Assembly: GCA_016721245.1 (NCBI GenBank)
Contig: JADKIQ010000002.1
Span: forward strand, 124,001-188,000
Length of the DNA stretch: 64,000 nt
Direction of reading: 5' to 3'
Origin: Sphingobacteriales bacterium
GTDB taxonomy: Bacteria > Bacteroidota > Bacteroidia > Chitinophagales > JADIYW01
The position numbers and the translations under genes are program-made. Every line of letters begins with the position of its first letter. Positions within the stretch are counted from its first letter, which is position 1. Positions 1 to 8,890 of this stretch are shown piece after piece. The notes under the pieces were generated by a model, which saw only the letters and a list, made by a program, of their open reading frames with translations, had not been told where the DNA came from and searched no databases.

Positions 1-219
1 GGAAAGAAAAATATTCAAATTCACGTGAACGGCAATCATCTTACTATCAGCAGCGAGAAGGAAAAAGAAAGAAAAAAAGAAACTAAAAATTATTTGGTGA
101 GGGAATATGTTTCAGCATCCTGGAGTAAAACAATAGCTTTGCCGCAAAAGGTGAATGAGAAAGATGTAAAAATCAGCTATAAAGATGGTGTATTGAAGAT
201 TGGTTTGACCAAAGTATAA
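1..219 (+). CDS. Hsp20/alpha-crystallin small heat shock protein, 3' part
   Basis: Only the last 72 codons are in the window. The reading frame is already open at base 1, so the ATG at 25 is an internal methionine and not the start. The visible part is the second half of an alpha-crystallin domain: a charged Glu/Lys-rich stretch, then the conserved ending in which a DGVL segment leads into a short hydrophobic strand (residues KIGLTKV at the C-terminus). Small heat shock proteins bind unfolding proteins in the cytoplasm without ATP. The gene ends without a clear hairpin, and the next gene begins about 110 bases on with unrelated content. Family assignment is solid; the N-terminus and full length cannot be seen. 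Confidence 0.85.
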   Translation, partial: GKKNIQIHVNGNHLTISSEKEKERKKETKNYLVREYVSASWSKTIALPQKVNEKDVKISYKDGVLKIGLTKV

Positions 220-331
220 TTGCCCTGGTCTGTGAATTAGTCAATTAATAACATTCCTTTAAAGTCTGTCTTCTTATTTTTGATGTTATAAAGTTGTGCG
301 CAGTGTGCAACTCATAACTAATATTTTGAAC

Positions 332-1333
332 ATGATAGAGACAGATATTTGTATTATAGGAGCAGGTCCGGTAGGTTTGTTTACCGTTTTTGAAGCTGGT
401 TTATTGAAATTGCGATGCCATCTGGTGGATTATCTGCCACAACCCGGCGGACAGCTTTCTGAAATTTATCCCAAAAAGCCAATTTATGACATTCCAGGTT
501 TTCCAACAATTAATGCTCAGGAATTGGTCGATAATCTATTAGAGCAAGGTAAACCGTTCAATCCCACCTTTACTTTGGGCGAGCGAGTGGAAGGTATCAA
601 AACATTAGAAGACGGTTCTTTTGAATTAAGCACACATCTGGATACTAAAATTCATGCAAAAATTATTTGTATTGCCGGTGGATTGGGCGTGTTTGAACCA
701 CGTAAACCAGCTATAGAAAACCTTACAGCCTACGAAAAAAACGGCGTGGAATATATGGTGCTGGATCCTGAAAAATTCCGCAATAAAAAGATCGTAATTG
801 CCGGTGGCGGAGACAGTGCTTTAGACTGGACATTATTCTTAGCGGATGTGGCCTCCGAACTGACAATGGTACACCGCGGTGAAATGTTCCGTGGTGCACC
901 GGACAGCGTAGATAAAGTAAAAGAACTGGCTGCCAGCGGAAAAATCAAGCTGGAATTAAATTCTAATGTGACGAATCTGCATGGTGACGGAAAACTTGAA
1001 AAAGTAACCATCGGCAACAACGACGGAACTTCAAAAGAAATTGAAGCAGATTATTATCTGGCTTTATTTGGGTTGAGCCCGAAATTAGGGCCGATTGCCA
1101 ACTGGGGACTGAATATCGAAAAGAATGCCATCAACGTTGATACCAGAGATTATTCAACAAATGTAAAGGGTATTTATGCCGTTGGGGATATTAATAACTA
1201 CGAAGGAAAACTAAAATTAATTTTGTGTGGTTTCCACGAAGCCGCGATGATGTGTCAGAGTGCCGCTGAATTAATTTCCGGCAAAAAACCATCTTTGAAA
1301 TATACCACGGTGAATGGTGTAAACGGATTTTAA
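332..1333 (+). CDS. ferredoxin--NADP(+) reductase, thioredoxin-reductase-like (YumC type)
   Basis: A 333-residue FAD/NAD(P)H flavoprotein that moves electrons between NADPH and ferredoxin in the cytoplasm. The FAD-binding GAGPVG motif is at residues 10-15, a PGGQ segment follows near 38-41, then a YDIPGFP stretch typical of YumC-type reductases. The second, NADPH-binding glycine motif GGGDSA is at 158-163. There is no CxxC pair between the two nucleotide-binding domains, which argues against thioredoxin reductase. I start at the ATG at 332, two residues before the ETD beta strand. An upstream in-frame GTG at 296 would add 12 residues with no family support. The 2Fe-2S ferredoxin gene lies 34 bases downstream, its likely electron partner and probably in the same transcript. 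Confidence 0.9.
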   Translation: MIETDICIIGAGPVGLFTVFEAGLLKLRCHLVDYLPQPGGQLSEIYPKKPIYDIPGFPTINAQELVDNLLEQGKPFNPTFTLGERVEGIKTLEDGSFELSTHLDTKIHAKIICIAGGLGVFEPRKPAIENLTAYEKNGVEYMVLDPEKFRNKKIVIAGGGDSALDWTLFLADVASELTMVHRGEMFRGAPDSVDKVKELAASGKIKLELNSNVTNLHGDGKLEKVTIGNNDGTSKEIEADYYLALFGLSPKLGPIANWGLNIEKNAINVDTRDYSTNVKGIYAVGDINNYEGKLKLILCGFHEAAMMCQSAAELISGKKPSLKYTTVNGVNGF

Positions 1334-1367
1334 TTTTATCACACAAAGTCAAATACGAACTTATTTT

Positions 1368-1700
1368 TTGGATTCTATCACGATACATATACAACAAGAT
1401 GATTTCTCATTCAAACCAATGGAAATTCCATTAGGTATTGAGTTGTCGTTAATGGAAGTATTGAAAGGGGAGGAATATCCTATTGAAGCAATTTGCGGAG
1501 GCATGGCAATTTGCGGCACCTGTAGAGTAGAAGTATTAAACAGAGATGAGATTATGTTAGGGGGGGCGAATGATGACGAATTATGCATGCTGGAAACCTT
1601 GCCCTGCTACACCGGTAACTGTCGTTTGTCCTGCCAGATAAAAATAGCAGAAAATATTGACGGCATTAAAATCAAAATCCCTTCAGATATATTGGTCTGA
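1368..1700 (+). CDS. 2Fe-2S ferredoxin, adrenodoxin type
   Basis: A 110-residue vertebrate/adrenodoxin-type ferredoxin. The four cluster cysteines are at 43, 49, 52 and 89 (C-x5-C-x2-C then an RLSCQ segment), the standard spacing for a 2Fe-2S ligand set. The frame is open well upstream into the reductase gene with no ATG or GTG there; the first usable start is the TTG at 1368, 34 bases after the reductase stop. The next ATG, at 1419, would remove the first beta strand. It most likely receives electrons from the adjacent reductase. The acceptor is not shown by the sequence; Isc-type Fe-S assembly or an oxygenase are both possible. Confidence 0.88.
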   Translation: MDSITIHIQQDDFSFKPMEIPLGIELSLMEVLKGEEYPIEAICGGMAICGTCRVEVLNRDEIMLGGANDDELCMLETLPCYTGNCRLSCQIKIAENIDGIKIKIPSDILV

Positions 1701-1877
1701 TTTTGCGTTTACCTCGTTTATTTTAAACAATCTAACTGTTTTTGGTTACTCTATTGTTTGTAAATTTTGAGTGTTAACAATATTGCAATTCCATTTAATT
1801 TCTATTACAGATATTTGCTGATAGTTTTGCGCAGGTTTTTATACCCGCCTTAAACAAGACAAGTTAAAACAGTAGTT

Positions 1878-4874
1878 ATGAAGCATGCAAGCAAAGTAAT
1901 CCCATTTTTTTTAATTCTATTTTTTTCTGTTTCCTTATTTGCTCAAAAACAAAAAGACACATCTACACTAAAGGAAAAGATGAAAGAGATACCACAGGTA
2001 TTTACCAGAAAATCAAATAAAGAGTTTACCATCAAAGGAACAATACTGGATAAGAAAACAAAAGATCCGTTAATTGGTGTAAATATATTTGTTGAAACAG
2101 ACAAACTAAAAGGTACTGTAACGGATTTTGACGGTAACTACGAATTGAAAGCCAACGAAGGCGAAGTAATTGTTTTTACCTATATGGGGTTGAAAGAAGA
2201 AAGACTGACAGTGACTCAAACTCAGACGTTTGATTTGAATATGGATGAAGATGTAGGCAACATGATGGATGAGGTGGTTGTATCTGTTGGACGAAAAAAA
2301 GAAAAAGCACTAGATGCTCCGGCTTCTATCGTTTCTGTTGATGCAGCTGCGATAAAAAATAAAGCAGGTTTAGGTGTTACAGATTATATTAAAAACAGCT
2401 CCGGTGTACAGATATTGCAGACAGGTGTACAAGGTGGGCAACCTTCCGTGCGTGGTTTCTCAGGTTATTTTACGAGTGACGTAATGTCGTTAACGGATAC
2501 ACGTGTTGCGAAATTGCCAAACACGGGTTTAAATATGTATCAGATGATGACAACCACTGATGCAGATATTGAACGTATAGAAATATTAAAAGGACCTGCG
2601 GCAGCGCTATACGGACCTAATGCTAATCAGGGCGTAATACATATTATCACCAAATCGCCTTTAAAATATCAGGAAATAAAATTCTGGACTTCTATCGGTG
2701 CCCGCGTAAAAATAAAAGATACGCTGACAGACATCAACAGACTGAATCCAAAATTTGACTATGATAAATTCACTCAGCGTATGTTGTTCTCTATGGGTTT
2801 CTATGTAGGCGATACCATTCATGTTAAGAACCCCAATGTGAAAATGGGTATAAAAGTTTCCGGTCAGTTGTTTACCGGTCATGACTGGAGATACAGTGAC
2901 TTGTTCGACCCGTCTTCTGTCATAAAATTTAAAGCATCGGGAGATACTATTTATTACGAACGCCCGGATGGTAGTTATGATCCGAACGGAACAGGCGTTG
3001 CTGTGAAAAATGAAAGAGATGAGAAAATACTTAACGGACAAGTGGATACACGTTATGATATTCAGATAAAAGAAGATTTTAATGTAGTGCTTGCCGGTGG
3101 TGTTAATGTAAGTAATGGTATCATTCCAAGTCCTGTTGGCGCTATGCAAAATAAAAATTGGACCTACTCCTGGGCACAGGTGCGCTTTACATGGAAGAAT
3201 TTGTTTGTACAGGCTTATATGAATGGTAACAATTCACACAATACATTCTTTGTTCCCGTTGGCGGACGTTACATTGATAAATCACACATGTATTCTGTGC
3301 AGGCACAACATTCATCTGAATTCTTCAAAAAGCGCATTAATCTAATATACGGTTTTGATGCATTCTTCACAAGACCGAATACAGATGGTACCTTAAACGG
3401 AAAGTACGAAGATAAAGATGCTATTGATGAATACGGTGTTTATTTACAGGGAGATTATAAATTGCATCCACGTTTTAGTGTAGTGGTTGCTACCCGTCTG
3501 GACTACAATACAGCTGTTAAAAAATTATTGTTCTCACCTAAAGTGGCTTTGGTTTATAAACCGGGAACAGGTCACAATTTACGTTTCACCTTTAACAGAG
3601 CCTTCAAAAACCCTGCATCTGCAGCTTATTACGTAGATGTAAAACAAGGTGAAATACCTCAGGGAATCGAAGTAAGAAACGTAGGTACACCAAGCACAGG
3701 ATTTAATTACAGCTTTAATGCAAATCCAAATTACGGAGGAGAGGTATTGCCGCAGTTTGCTTCACCATATGGTACATCAGGCCAGTTTCACGACGTAGGA
3801 GATGCTTCTTTCAATGCAACAGGCTGGGAAGGAATCTTAACGGCGATCAGAGGACAGTTCGGCTTAAGAGCAGATATTGAAAATAACTCTCCGATATTAC
3901 CAATCATCAATCTGGTTGTCAATTCAATTGTTCCGCAAAACATACCAAACGATATTAATCAGGTAGTTAAAAATTTAAATACAGGAAAACAATTGTTTGA
4001 ATCAAATAATGACAGATGGAAGAAGACACAGGATATTGCCAAATTGAAACCAACTACTACCTATACTTATGAGTTAGGATACAAAGGAGTTATTGGCAAA
4101 ATGTTTGGTATGCAGGTGGATGTTTACAGAACGGATTATAAAAACTATCTGGCACCTGTACAATTATTGACTCCTGCAGTGATGTTTGATGATGCGCAAT
4201 TGATGGATTATCTGGCACCAAGAATTATCGATAACTATAATAACCTGAATCCTGTTATCCAGTTGGCCATGAATGCTTTCTTAGATCAGAGTGTAAAATT
4301 TGGCGGAAACAATAACGGTACAGCGAGTGACGAGTTTGTTAAGCTGATTCGTCAGGCAGTGCAAAACTTACCGATTGGTGTCATCACACCAAAAGAAGCA
4401 GGCGGACCAAACATGTTACTGGTTACCCGTAATATCGGTGATATCTCCGTTTATGGAGTTGATTTTAATTCAAACTTATACTTGCCTAAAGGTATTTCAT
4501 TAAGTGCAAACTACTCGTTTGTTGATAAAGATTCTGTAGTGGTGGATAGTGCACCCTTAGGTTATGTTGCCTTAAATTCACCTAAACACAGAGTGAATGT
4601 TGGTGTAAATTACACAGCAGAGAAAATAGGTTTAAATGTAGGGGTTAAATTTAAATGGGCGGCAGGATACCCGGTATTATCAGGTAATTTCATTGGCCAT
4701 CAGGTTGCCACCCACGATATGGATTTAGATATTTCATACACTCCTAAATTTATGAAAGACCACTATAATGTCACGATTTCCTTGTCTAATTTATACAACA
4801 GAAAACAACAATATTTCGTTGGGGCACCGGTTATCGGATTAATGGGTGTTTGTAAGATGACATACACGTTGTAA
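1878..4874 (+). CDS. TonB-dependent outer-membrane receptor with carboxypeptidase-like N-terminal domain
   Basis: A 998-residue outer-membrane receptor. A signal peptide ends near residue 22 (SLFAQ). A carboxypeptidase-regulatory-like beta sandwich (about 50-120) shows the usual GTVTDFDGNYEL pattern. The plug domain (about 130-260) carries the DIERIEILKGPAAALYG segment and ends in a VIHIITK strand; the rest is the barrel. Such receptors import a bound substrate using TonB energy. No SusD-like lipoprotein follows, so this is not a canonical SusCD pair, and the substrate cannot be read from sequence. The C-terminus ends in an aromatic/hydrophobic strand as barrels do. A strong hairpin terminator lies 41 bases after the stop. 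Confidence 0.9.
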   Translation: MKHASKVIPFFLILFFSVSLFAQKQKDTSTLKEKMKEIPQVFTRKSNKEFTIKGTILDKKTKDPLIGVNIFVETDKLKGTVTDFDGNYELKANEGEVIVFTYMGLKEERLTVTQTQTFDLNMDEDVGNMMDEVVVSVGRKKEKALDAPASIVSVDAAAIKNKAGLGVTDYIKNSSGVQILQTGVQGGQPSVRGFSGYFTSDVMSLTDTRVAKLPNTGLNMYQMMTTTDADIERIEILKGPAAALYGPNANQGVIHIITKSPLKYQEIKFWTSIGARVKIKDTLTDINRLNPKFDYDKFTQRMLFSMGFYVGDTIHVKNPNVKMGIKVSGQLFTGHDWRYSDLFDPSSVIKFKASGDTIYYERPDGSYDPNGTGVAVKNERDEKILNGQVDTRYDIQIKEDFNVVLAGGVNVSNGIIPSPVGAMQNKNWTYSWAQVRFTWKNLFVQAYMNGNNSHNTFFVPVGGRYIDKSHMYSVQAQHSSEFFKKRINLIYGFDAFFTRPNTDGTLNGKYEDKDAIDEYGVYLQGDYKLHPRFSVVVATRLDYNTAVKKLLFSPKVALVYKPGTGHNLRFTFNRAFKNPASAAYYVDVKQGEIPQGIEVRNVGTPSTGFNYSFNANPNYGGEVLPQFASPYGTSGQFHDVGDASFNATGWEGILTAIRGQFGLRADIENNSPILPIINLVVNSIVPQNIPNDINQVVKNLNTGKQLFESNNDRWKKTQDIAKLKPTTTYTYELGYKGVIGKMFGMQVDVYRTDYKNYLAPVQLLTPAVMFDDAQLMDYLAPRIIDNYNNLNPVIQLAMNAFLDQSVKFGGNNNGTASDEFVKLIRQAVQNLPIGVITPKEAGGPNMLLVTRNIGDISVYGVDFNSNLYLPKGISLSANYSFVDKDSVVVDSAPLGYVALNSPKHRVNVGVNYTAEKIGLNVGVKFKWAAGYPVLSGNFIGHQVATHDMDLDISYTPKFMKDHYNVTISLSNLYNRKQQYFVGAPVIGLMGVCKMTYTL

Positions 4875-4914
4875 CAGAAGAGAATAAAGTCAGATAAAAG
4901 AATAAAGATTTTAG

Positions 4915-4947
4915 CAGCCATTACATAGTAATGGCTGTTTTATTTAA
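4915..4947 (+). terminator. Rho-independent terminator of the TonB receptor gene
   Basis: A perfect 10-bp stem (4915-4924 pairing with 4928-4937) with a 3-base loop, followed by a T-rich run. It lies between the receptor stop and the exchanger gene, and the ATG at 4931 is inside the stem. This supports starting the next gene at 4976. Confidence 0.8.
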
Positions 4948-4975
4948 ATTTCAAATTGTTTTTGTATTATTGGGT

Positions 4976-5965
4976 ATGAACATTCAAAACATCTCACTGC
5001 TGCTGAATATACCCTTATTGCTCATCGGTTTTTTTCTGCTGAACAGAGGCTCCGGTATGCTGGTAGATGGTGCCACTTCGATAGCACGAAGGCTTAAATT
5101 ACCGGAATCTATGATCAGCTTTACGGTAGTGGCATTCGGTACATCCTTGCCGAAAACAGTAACAGTATTGATAGCAGCATACAATGGTTATTTTGATTTA
5201 GTAATCGGTACAATTATAGGAAGCTGTATTTTTAATCTGCTCGGAATATTAAGTATTACCGGGTTTTTCAGACCTATCAGAGCAAATAAAAACACAGCAA
5301 CGATAGGAATACTTTCATTGGTAGCAAGTGCTTTCTTATTGTTTTTTATTGCAAATAAAACTTTGTTTGCGGCGCAAACAAGTGTACTGCTTATTTCAAA
5401 AGCGGAAGCCGTTTTACTGCTCATAGCCTTTATTTTATTCATGACTTATGGATATTTTAATGTAAAAAAACACCATACAATCTGGTTTGATGAAACCAAT
5501 GAAGAGCCGTCATTTTATGCAGTATGGTTTTCTGTTATTTTAATTATAGCCGGTATCATAGGTTTAATTGCGGGCAGCGTATTGGTGGTAGATAATCTTA
5601 TAGATATTTCCAGAAAATTTGATTTGTCACAGCGTTTTCTCGGGCAGTTTATTTTATCGCTGGGTGGTTCTTTTGTAATGTTATACTGGATTATGATGAC
5701 GAAATCAAACCAATCCAAATTTGAAGTCAGTAATTTAGTGGGACAAAATATGCTGAATATTTTAGGTATGCTGGGGATTGCTGCATTTATTCAGCCTATT
5801 CAGTACAATCCGGCATTTAACCTTGATATTTTTATCTTAATCGGAATTTCTTTGCTGATAATGGGGATGTTGTGGATGGGTAGAAAACTGACACTGAATT
5901 TATGGAAATGCCGTTTTCTGTTTCTTCTTTTATTGCTGTATGTATTGTATTTGTTTGTAAGGTAA
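4976..5965 (+). CDS. sodium/calcium exchanger family membrane protein, degenerate alpha repeats
   Basis: A 329-residue inner-membrane protein of about 10 helices with the two inverted alpha repeats of the CaCA/YrbG exchangers. The first repeat has the FGTSLP motif, but the next residue, normally the ion-binding Glu, is Lys60. In the second repeat the matching motif has become GGSFVM, with Met235 in the Glu position, and the later conserved Ser is Gln257. The structural Asn residues of both repeats remain. The ATG at 4931 sits inside the upstream terminator hairpin, so I start at 4976. By fold it belongs to the exchangers, but classical Na+/Ca2+ exchange is doubtful. It may carry another ion or have another role. 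Confidence 0.8.
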   Translation: MNIQNISLLLNIPLLLIGFFLLNRGSGMLVDGATSIARRLKLPESMISFTVVAFGTSLPKTVTVLIAAYNGYFDLVIGTIIGSCIFNLLGILSITGFFRPIRANKNTATIGILSLVASAFLLFFIANKTLFAAQTSVLLISKAEAVLLLIAFILFMTYGYFNVKKHHTIWFDETNEEPSFYAVWFSVILIIAGIIGLIAGSVLVVDNLIDISRKFDLSQRFLGQFILSLGGSFVMLYWIMMTKSNQSKFEVSNLVGQNMLNILGMLGIAAFIQPIQYNPAFNLDIFILIGISLLIMGMLWMGRKLTLNLWKCRFLFLLLLLYVLYLFVR

Positions 5966-5981
5966 ATAGGATTCCTGCAAA

Positions 5982-6275
5982 TCAATTCTCATAAATACCC
6001 AATCTGTTTTTCAGAGAAATTAATTCATTTTCTTTTGCCTCCAGTTTTTGCAGCAGGTGAAATATAACATCGATTCCTTCAATGTTTACTTCCAGTTCAT
6101 GATGTATTCGTATGATTTTTTCTATATCAATTATTTTATCGGGATGTAAATAAGGTGATTGCTCAATCGTTTCTATTTCAATTAATCCGATTTCACTTAA
6201 GTTAGTAAAGAAGGATAATTCCACCCGATAGTGTGAGCAGAGTTGTTGTAACGGTATGAAATTTTGAGTGCTCAT
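5982..6275 (-). CDS. cbpM: chaperone modulator CbpM
   Basis: A 97-residue MerR-like protein of the CbpM family, which in E. coli binds the J-domain of CbpA and limits its activity. The sequence has an N-terminal helix-turn-helix-like part ending near FFTNLSEIGLIE, then a central segment with conserved hydrophobics and a C-terminal coiled coil rich in Leu/Glu. The ATG overlaps the stop of cbpA by four bases (ATGA), so the two are translationally coupled. The neighbour makes the assignment; alone, the sequence could be any MerR-like helix protein. Confidence 0.8.
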   Translation of the reverse strand: MSTQNFIPLQQLCSHYRVELSFFTNLSEIGLIEIETIEQSPYLHPDKIIDIEKIIRIHHELEVNIEGIDVIFHLLQKLEAKENELISLKNRLGIYEN

Positions 6276-7171
6276 GACGTTCTTAATTTAGAAAGTTCTG
6301 TAAATAATTCTTTTTCTCTTTCGGTAAGATTTGCGGGTAAAACTATGTTGTAAGTGATATATAAATCGCCAAATTCTCCGTCTTTTTTGTAAACCGGAAA
6401 TCCTTTTCCCTTTAGTTTTACTTTGGTGCCGTTCTTTGTTTCAGGATTTACTTTCAGGGTAACTTTACTGCCGTCAAATGTGTCTACACTGATGTTGCCG
6501 CCCAGAACGGCAGTATATAAATTCAAATCAAAGGTAGTGTGTAAATTATCGTTGTCTCTTTTAAACTTCGTCTGGTTTTTAATGACGAACTTAATCAGTA
6601 AATCGCCATTTGGTCCGCCATTCACACCTTCGCCTCCGTGACCGATAATCCTCAGTACCTGTTCATTCTTTAAACCCGCCGGAATCGTAAAGCGGACATT
6701 CTTGCCATTTACGACGATGGTATGTTTGTGTGTACTGTATACCTCTTTTAAATCCAGTTCTAGTTCTGCATTATAATCCTGCCCTCTGTATTTTGCCTGA
6801 TTACGACTGTTTCCTGCACGACCGCCGCCAAACATCGATGAAAAGAAATCGGAATAGTTATTGTCTTCAAAACCACCAAATCCGCCCTGTTGGCCACCAC
6901 CACTGTATTGCTGACGTTGCTGCTGCTGTTTATCCAGTTCATCCGCATGTTTCCAGTCTTTGCCGTGTTTGTCGTATTTCTTTCGATTCTCCGGATTGCT
7001 CAGTACTTCGTTCGCTTCGTTGATTTCTTTGAATTTCTTGAGCGCCTCCGGATTGTTGGGATTTACATCCGGGTGATACTTTCTGGCTAATTTCCGGTAA
7101 GCCTTCTTTATTTCCTCTTCTGTTGCTTTCTTGTCAACTTCCAGAATTTTATAATAATCTATGAATTCCAT
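6272..7171 (-). CDS. cbpA: curved-DNA-binding protein CbpA, DnaJ-class co-chaperone
   Basis: A 299-residue DnaJ homologue. The J-domain is at residues 5-68, with HPD at 33-35. A Gln/Gly/Phe-rich linker (about 75-125) follows, then the two C-terminal substrate-binding domains. The four CxxCxGxG zinc repeats of DnaJ are absent, which marks the CbpA class. It would stimulate DnaK ATPase and may bind DNA in the nucleoid. The downstream cbpM overlaps by four bases, forming the classical cbpA-cbpM pair. Confidence 0.92.
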   Translation of the reverse strand: MEFIDYYKILEVDKKATEEEIKKAYRKLARKYHPDVNPNNPEALKKFKEINEANEVLSNPENRKKYDKHGKDWKHADELDKQQQQRQQYSGGGQQGGFGGFEDNNYSDFFSSMFGGGRAGNSRNQAKYRGQDYNAELELDLKEVYSTHKHTIVVNGKNVRFTIPAGLKNEQVLRIIGHGGEGVNGGPNGDLLIKFVIKNQTKFKRDNDNLHTTFDLNLYTAVLGGNISVDTFDGSKVTLKVNPETKNGTKVKLKGKGFPVYKKDGEFGDLYITYNIVLPANLTEREKELFTELSKLRTS

Positions 7172-7245
7172 TTAATTCGGTTTCTATTGAAACAGTAAGT
7201 TACGGAGAATTAAATGTAAAAGAGTTTATTCGTTTATGATTATTA

Positions 7246-7677
7246 TCATTCGTTTTTCTTCCGGCTTGCATGGTATACACCTCTGCCTTCCGCTACCAAA
7301 ATATTATCATTAACAGTAAATACCTGCATGTTGGTGGTTATTATTCTGTTGCCGCTGCGCACTATTCGCGCTTCAATAACTAAATCGGTGTTGCGTGCCG
7401 AACGAATATAATCCACACGCATATCCACCGTTACGAGTTTATCTTCCAGAGAAGTTAAGGTAGTAATGCCGGCAATGCCGCCCACCGCATCCATTGCTGC
7501 AGAAATTACACCGCCATGCACCGCCTGAATTCTGGAATCGCCCACTAATTCCGGTTTGAATTTTATAGTGGCTTTTGCAAATCCTTCGCTTAGTTCTACC
7601 AGTTCCAGTCCGATGTATTTATTGAATGGAATCAGTTCGTTGAATATGTTAAAATAAAGTTCTTTTGGTCCTTTCAT
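7246..7677 (-). CDS. PaaI-family hotdog thioesterase
   Basis: A 143-residue single hotdog domain. The characteristic VHGGVISAAMDAVGG helix of the PaaI family is present, with the HGG loop and the Asp that acts in thioester hydrolysis. It probably cleaves an acyl-CoA in the cytoplasm; the substrate is unknown. An upstream in-frame start at 7725 would overlap hemW by 44 bases and add basic residues unlike the family, so I start at the ATG at 7677, four bases after the hemW stop. The two genes are likely co-transcribed. Confidence 0.85.
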   Translation of the reverse strand: MKGPKELYFNIFNELIPFNKYIGLELVELSEGFAKATIKFKPELVGDSRIQAVHGGVISAAMDAVGGIAGITTLTSLEDKLVTVDMRVDYIRSARNTDLVIEARIVRSGNRIITTNMQVFTVNDNILVAEGRGVYHASRKKNE

Positions 7678-7681
7678 GTTT

Positions 7682-8824
7682 TTACTCTTCGTTTGACAAA
7701 AATAAATTTTCCGTAATGTAATCACAAAATAATTTTCCTGAATGGGTTAAGGTGAAAATTCCATCTGTTTCTTTCACCCAGCCATTCGATCTGAACGGAG
7801 AAATTTCCAGCAAAAAATGTTTCTCAACCTCATCCCCGAAATCCTCTTTTATTTTAGAAAGATGAGTGCCGAAAATTGTACGGATGCTGGTCATTACATA
7901 TTCATTGTAGGCATCCGTTTTTGATAAAATTTCACACTCATTTGCCAGCATATTTTGGGATAGTTGTTTTACATACAGCGCATTGTTTGCTATGTTCCAG
8001 TAACGTTTTACTCCATCGTAAGAATGAGCGGAAGGCCCAATACCCAAATAGGAAATGCCTTTCCAGTAATTCGTGTTATGCTGTGCAAAATGAGGCTCTT
8101 TACAGAAATTGGAAATCTCATAATGGGTGTAATGATGTTTGTTCATTTCCTCCAATAAAATGGAAAATTGCTGCACCATTTTTTCGTCTTCAGGAGCTGC
8201 AATTTTTTGTTTCTTAATCTGGCTGGCTAATACTGTTTTTTCTTCTACCGTTAATGCATAACATGAAATATGCGGCACTTTTAAATCAAAAACGGTTTGC
8301 AGGTTTTTTTTCCAGTTCTCATTGCTCATAGTTGGTGTGCCGTAAATCAAATCCACCGACAAGTTTTCAAATCCGATTTCCTGTGCATGTTTTATGGAAT
8401 GAATGGCTTCCGCAGCATTATGCGCACGATGCATGTATTGCAAGTCCTCATCAAAGAAGGATTGTACGCCAATGCTGAAACGGTTTATCTCCGTATCTTT
8501 TTTCAATGCACTAAGATATTCCTTTGATAAATCATCAGGATTGGCTTCCAGTGTAATTTCAGGATGTTCAGTAATGGTGAAATATTTTTGAAGTTCATTC
8601 AACAAACTATTTAGTTCGGCTGTTGAAAGCATGCTTGGCGTACCGCCACCGAAATAAATAGTTTCAATAAGCGTTTTATCCGGGAAGAAGTTTTGCTGTA
8701 GTCTGATTTCCGTCAACATGGCTTTCAGCACCTCTTCTTTGGTTTTTAGTAAAGTTGAAAAATGAAAATTACAGTAAGTACATGCTTGCTTGCAAAATGG
8801 AATATGTAAATAAATACCTGCCAT
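7682..8824 (-). CDS. hemW: radical SAM protein HemW (heme chaperone)
   Basis: A 380-residue radical SAM protein. The 4Fe-4S cysteines are at 11, 15 and 18 (C-x3-C-x2-C), followed by the GGGTPS SAM-binding turn. The HNTNYW motif in the C-terminal half is the HemW heme-binding signature, which separates it from true coproporphyrinogen III dehydrogenase HemN. HemW binds heme and is thought to hand it to target enzymes. It starts at an ATG and is divergent from the Omp85-like gene, with 66 bases between them. Confidence 0.92.
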   Translation of the reverse strand: MAGIYLHIPFCKQACTYCNFHFSTLLKTKEEVLKAMLTEIRLQQNFFPDKTLIETIYFGGGTPSMLSTAELNSLLNELQKYFTITEHPEITLEANPDDLSKEYLSALKKDTEINRFSIGVQSFFDEDLQYMHRAHNAAEAIHSIKHAQEIGFENLSVDLIYGTPTMSNENWKKNLQTVFDLKVPHISCYALTVEEKTVLASQIKKQKIAAPEDEKMVQQFSILLEEMNKHHYTHYEISNFCKEPHFAQHNTNYWKGISYLGIGPSAHSYDGVKRYWNIANNALYVKQLSQNMLANECEILSKTDAYNEYVMTSIRTIFGTHLSKIKEDFGDEVEKHFLLEISPFRSNGWVKETDGIFTLTHSGKLFCDYITENLFLSNEE

Positions 8825-8860
8825 GGTACTGCAAGGTAATAATGAATGCGTAATTATTGA

Positions 8861-8868
8861 TAACTTTG
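8861..8868 (+). promoter_or_regulatory. putative -7 box (TAACTTTG) for the Omp85-like gene
   Basis: Matches the Bacteroidota -7 consensus TAnnTTTG, 22 bases before the TTG start at 8891 in the hemW divergent spacer. No good TTTG -33 element is visible at the usual distance, so support is partial. Confidence 0.4.
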
Positions 8869-8890
8869 GAGAATTGTTAACGGTGAATCC

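Noticed and set aside
296..331. GTG start adding 12 residues to the ferredoxin reductase
   Set aside because: The extra residues are not part of the flavoprotein fold, and the ATG at 332 begins directly before the first beta strand.
1701..1877. Possible riboswitch before the TonB receptor
   Set aside because: The spacer has only a short GGT/ACC pairing around a T run and no conserved riboswitch core that I can recognise.
2661..3149. 162-codon minus-strand reading frame in the TonB receptor
   Set aside because: Antisense to a strongly coding barrel region; no family features.
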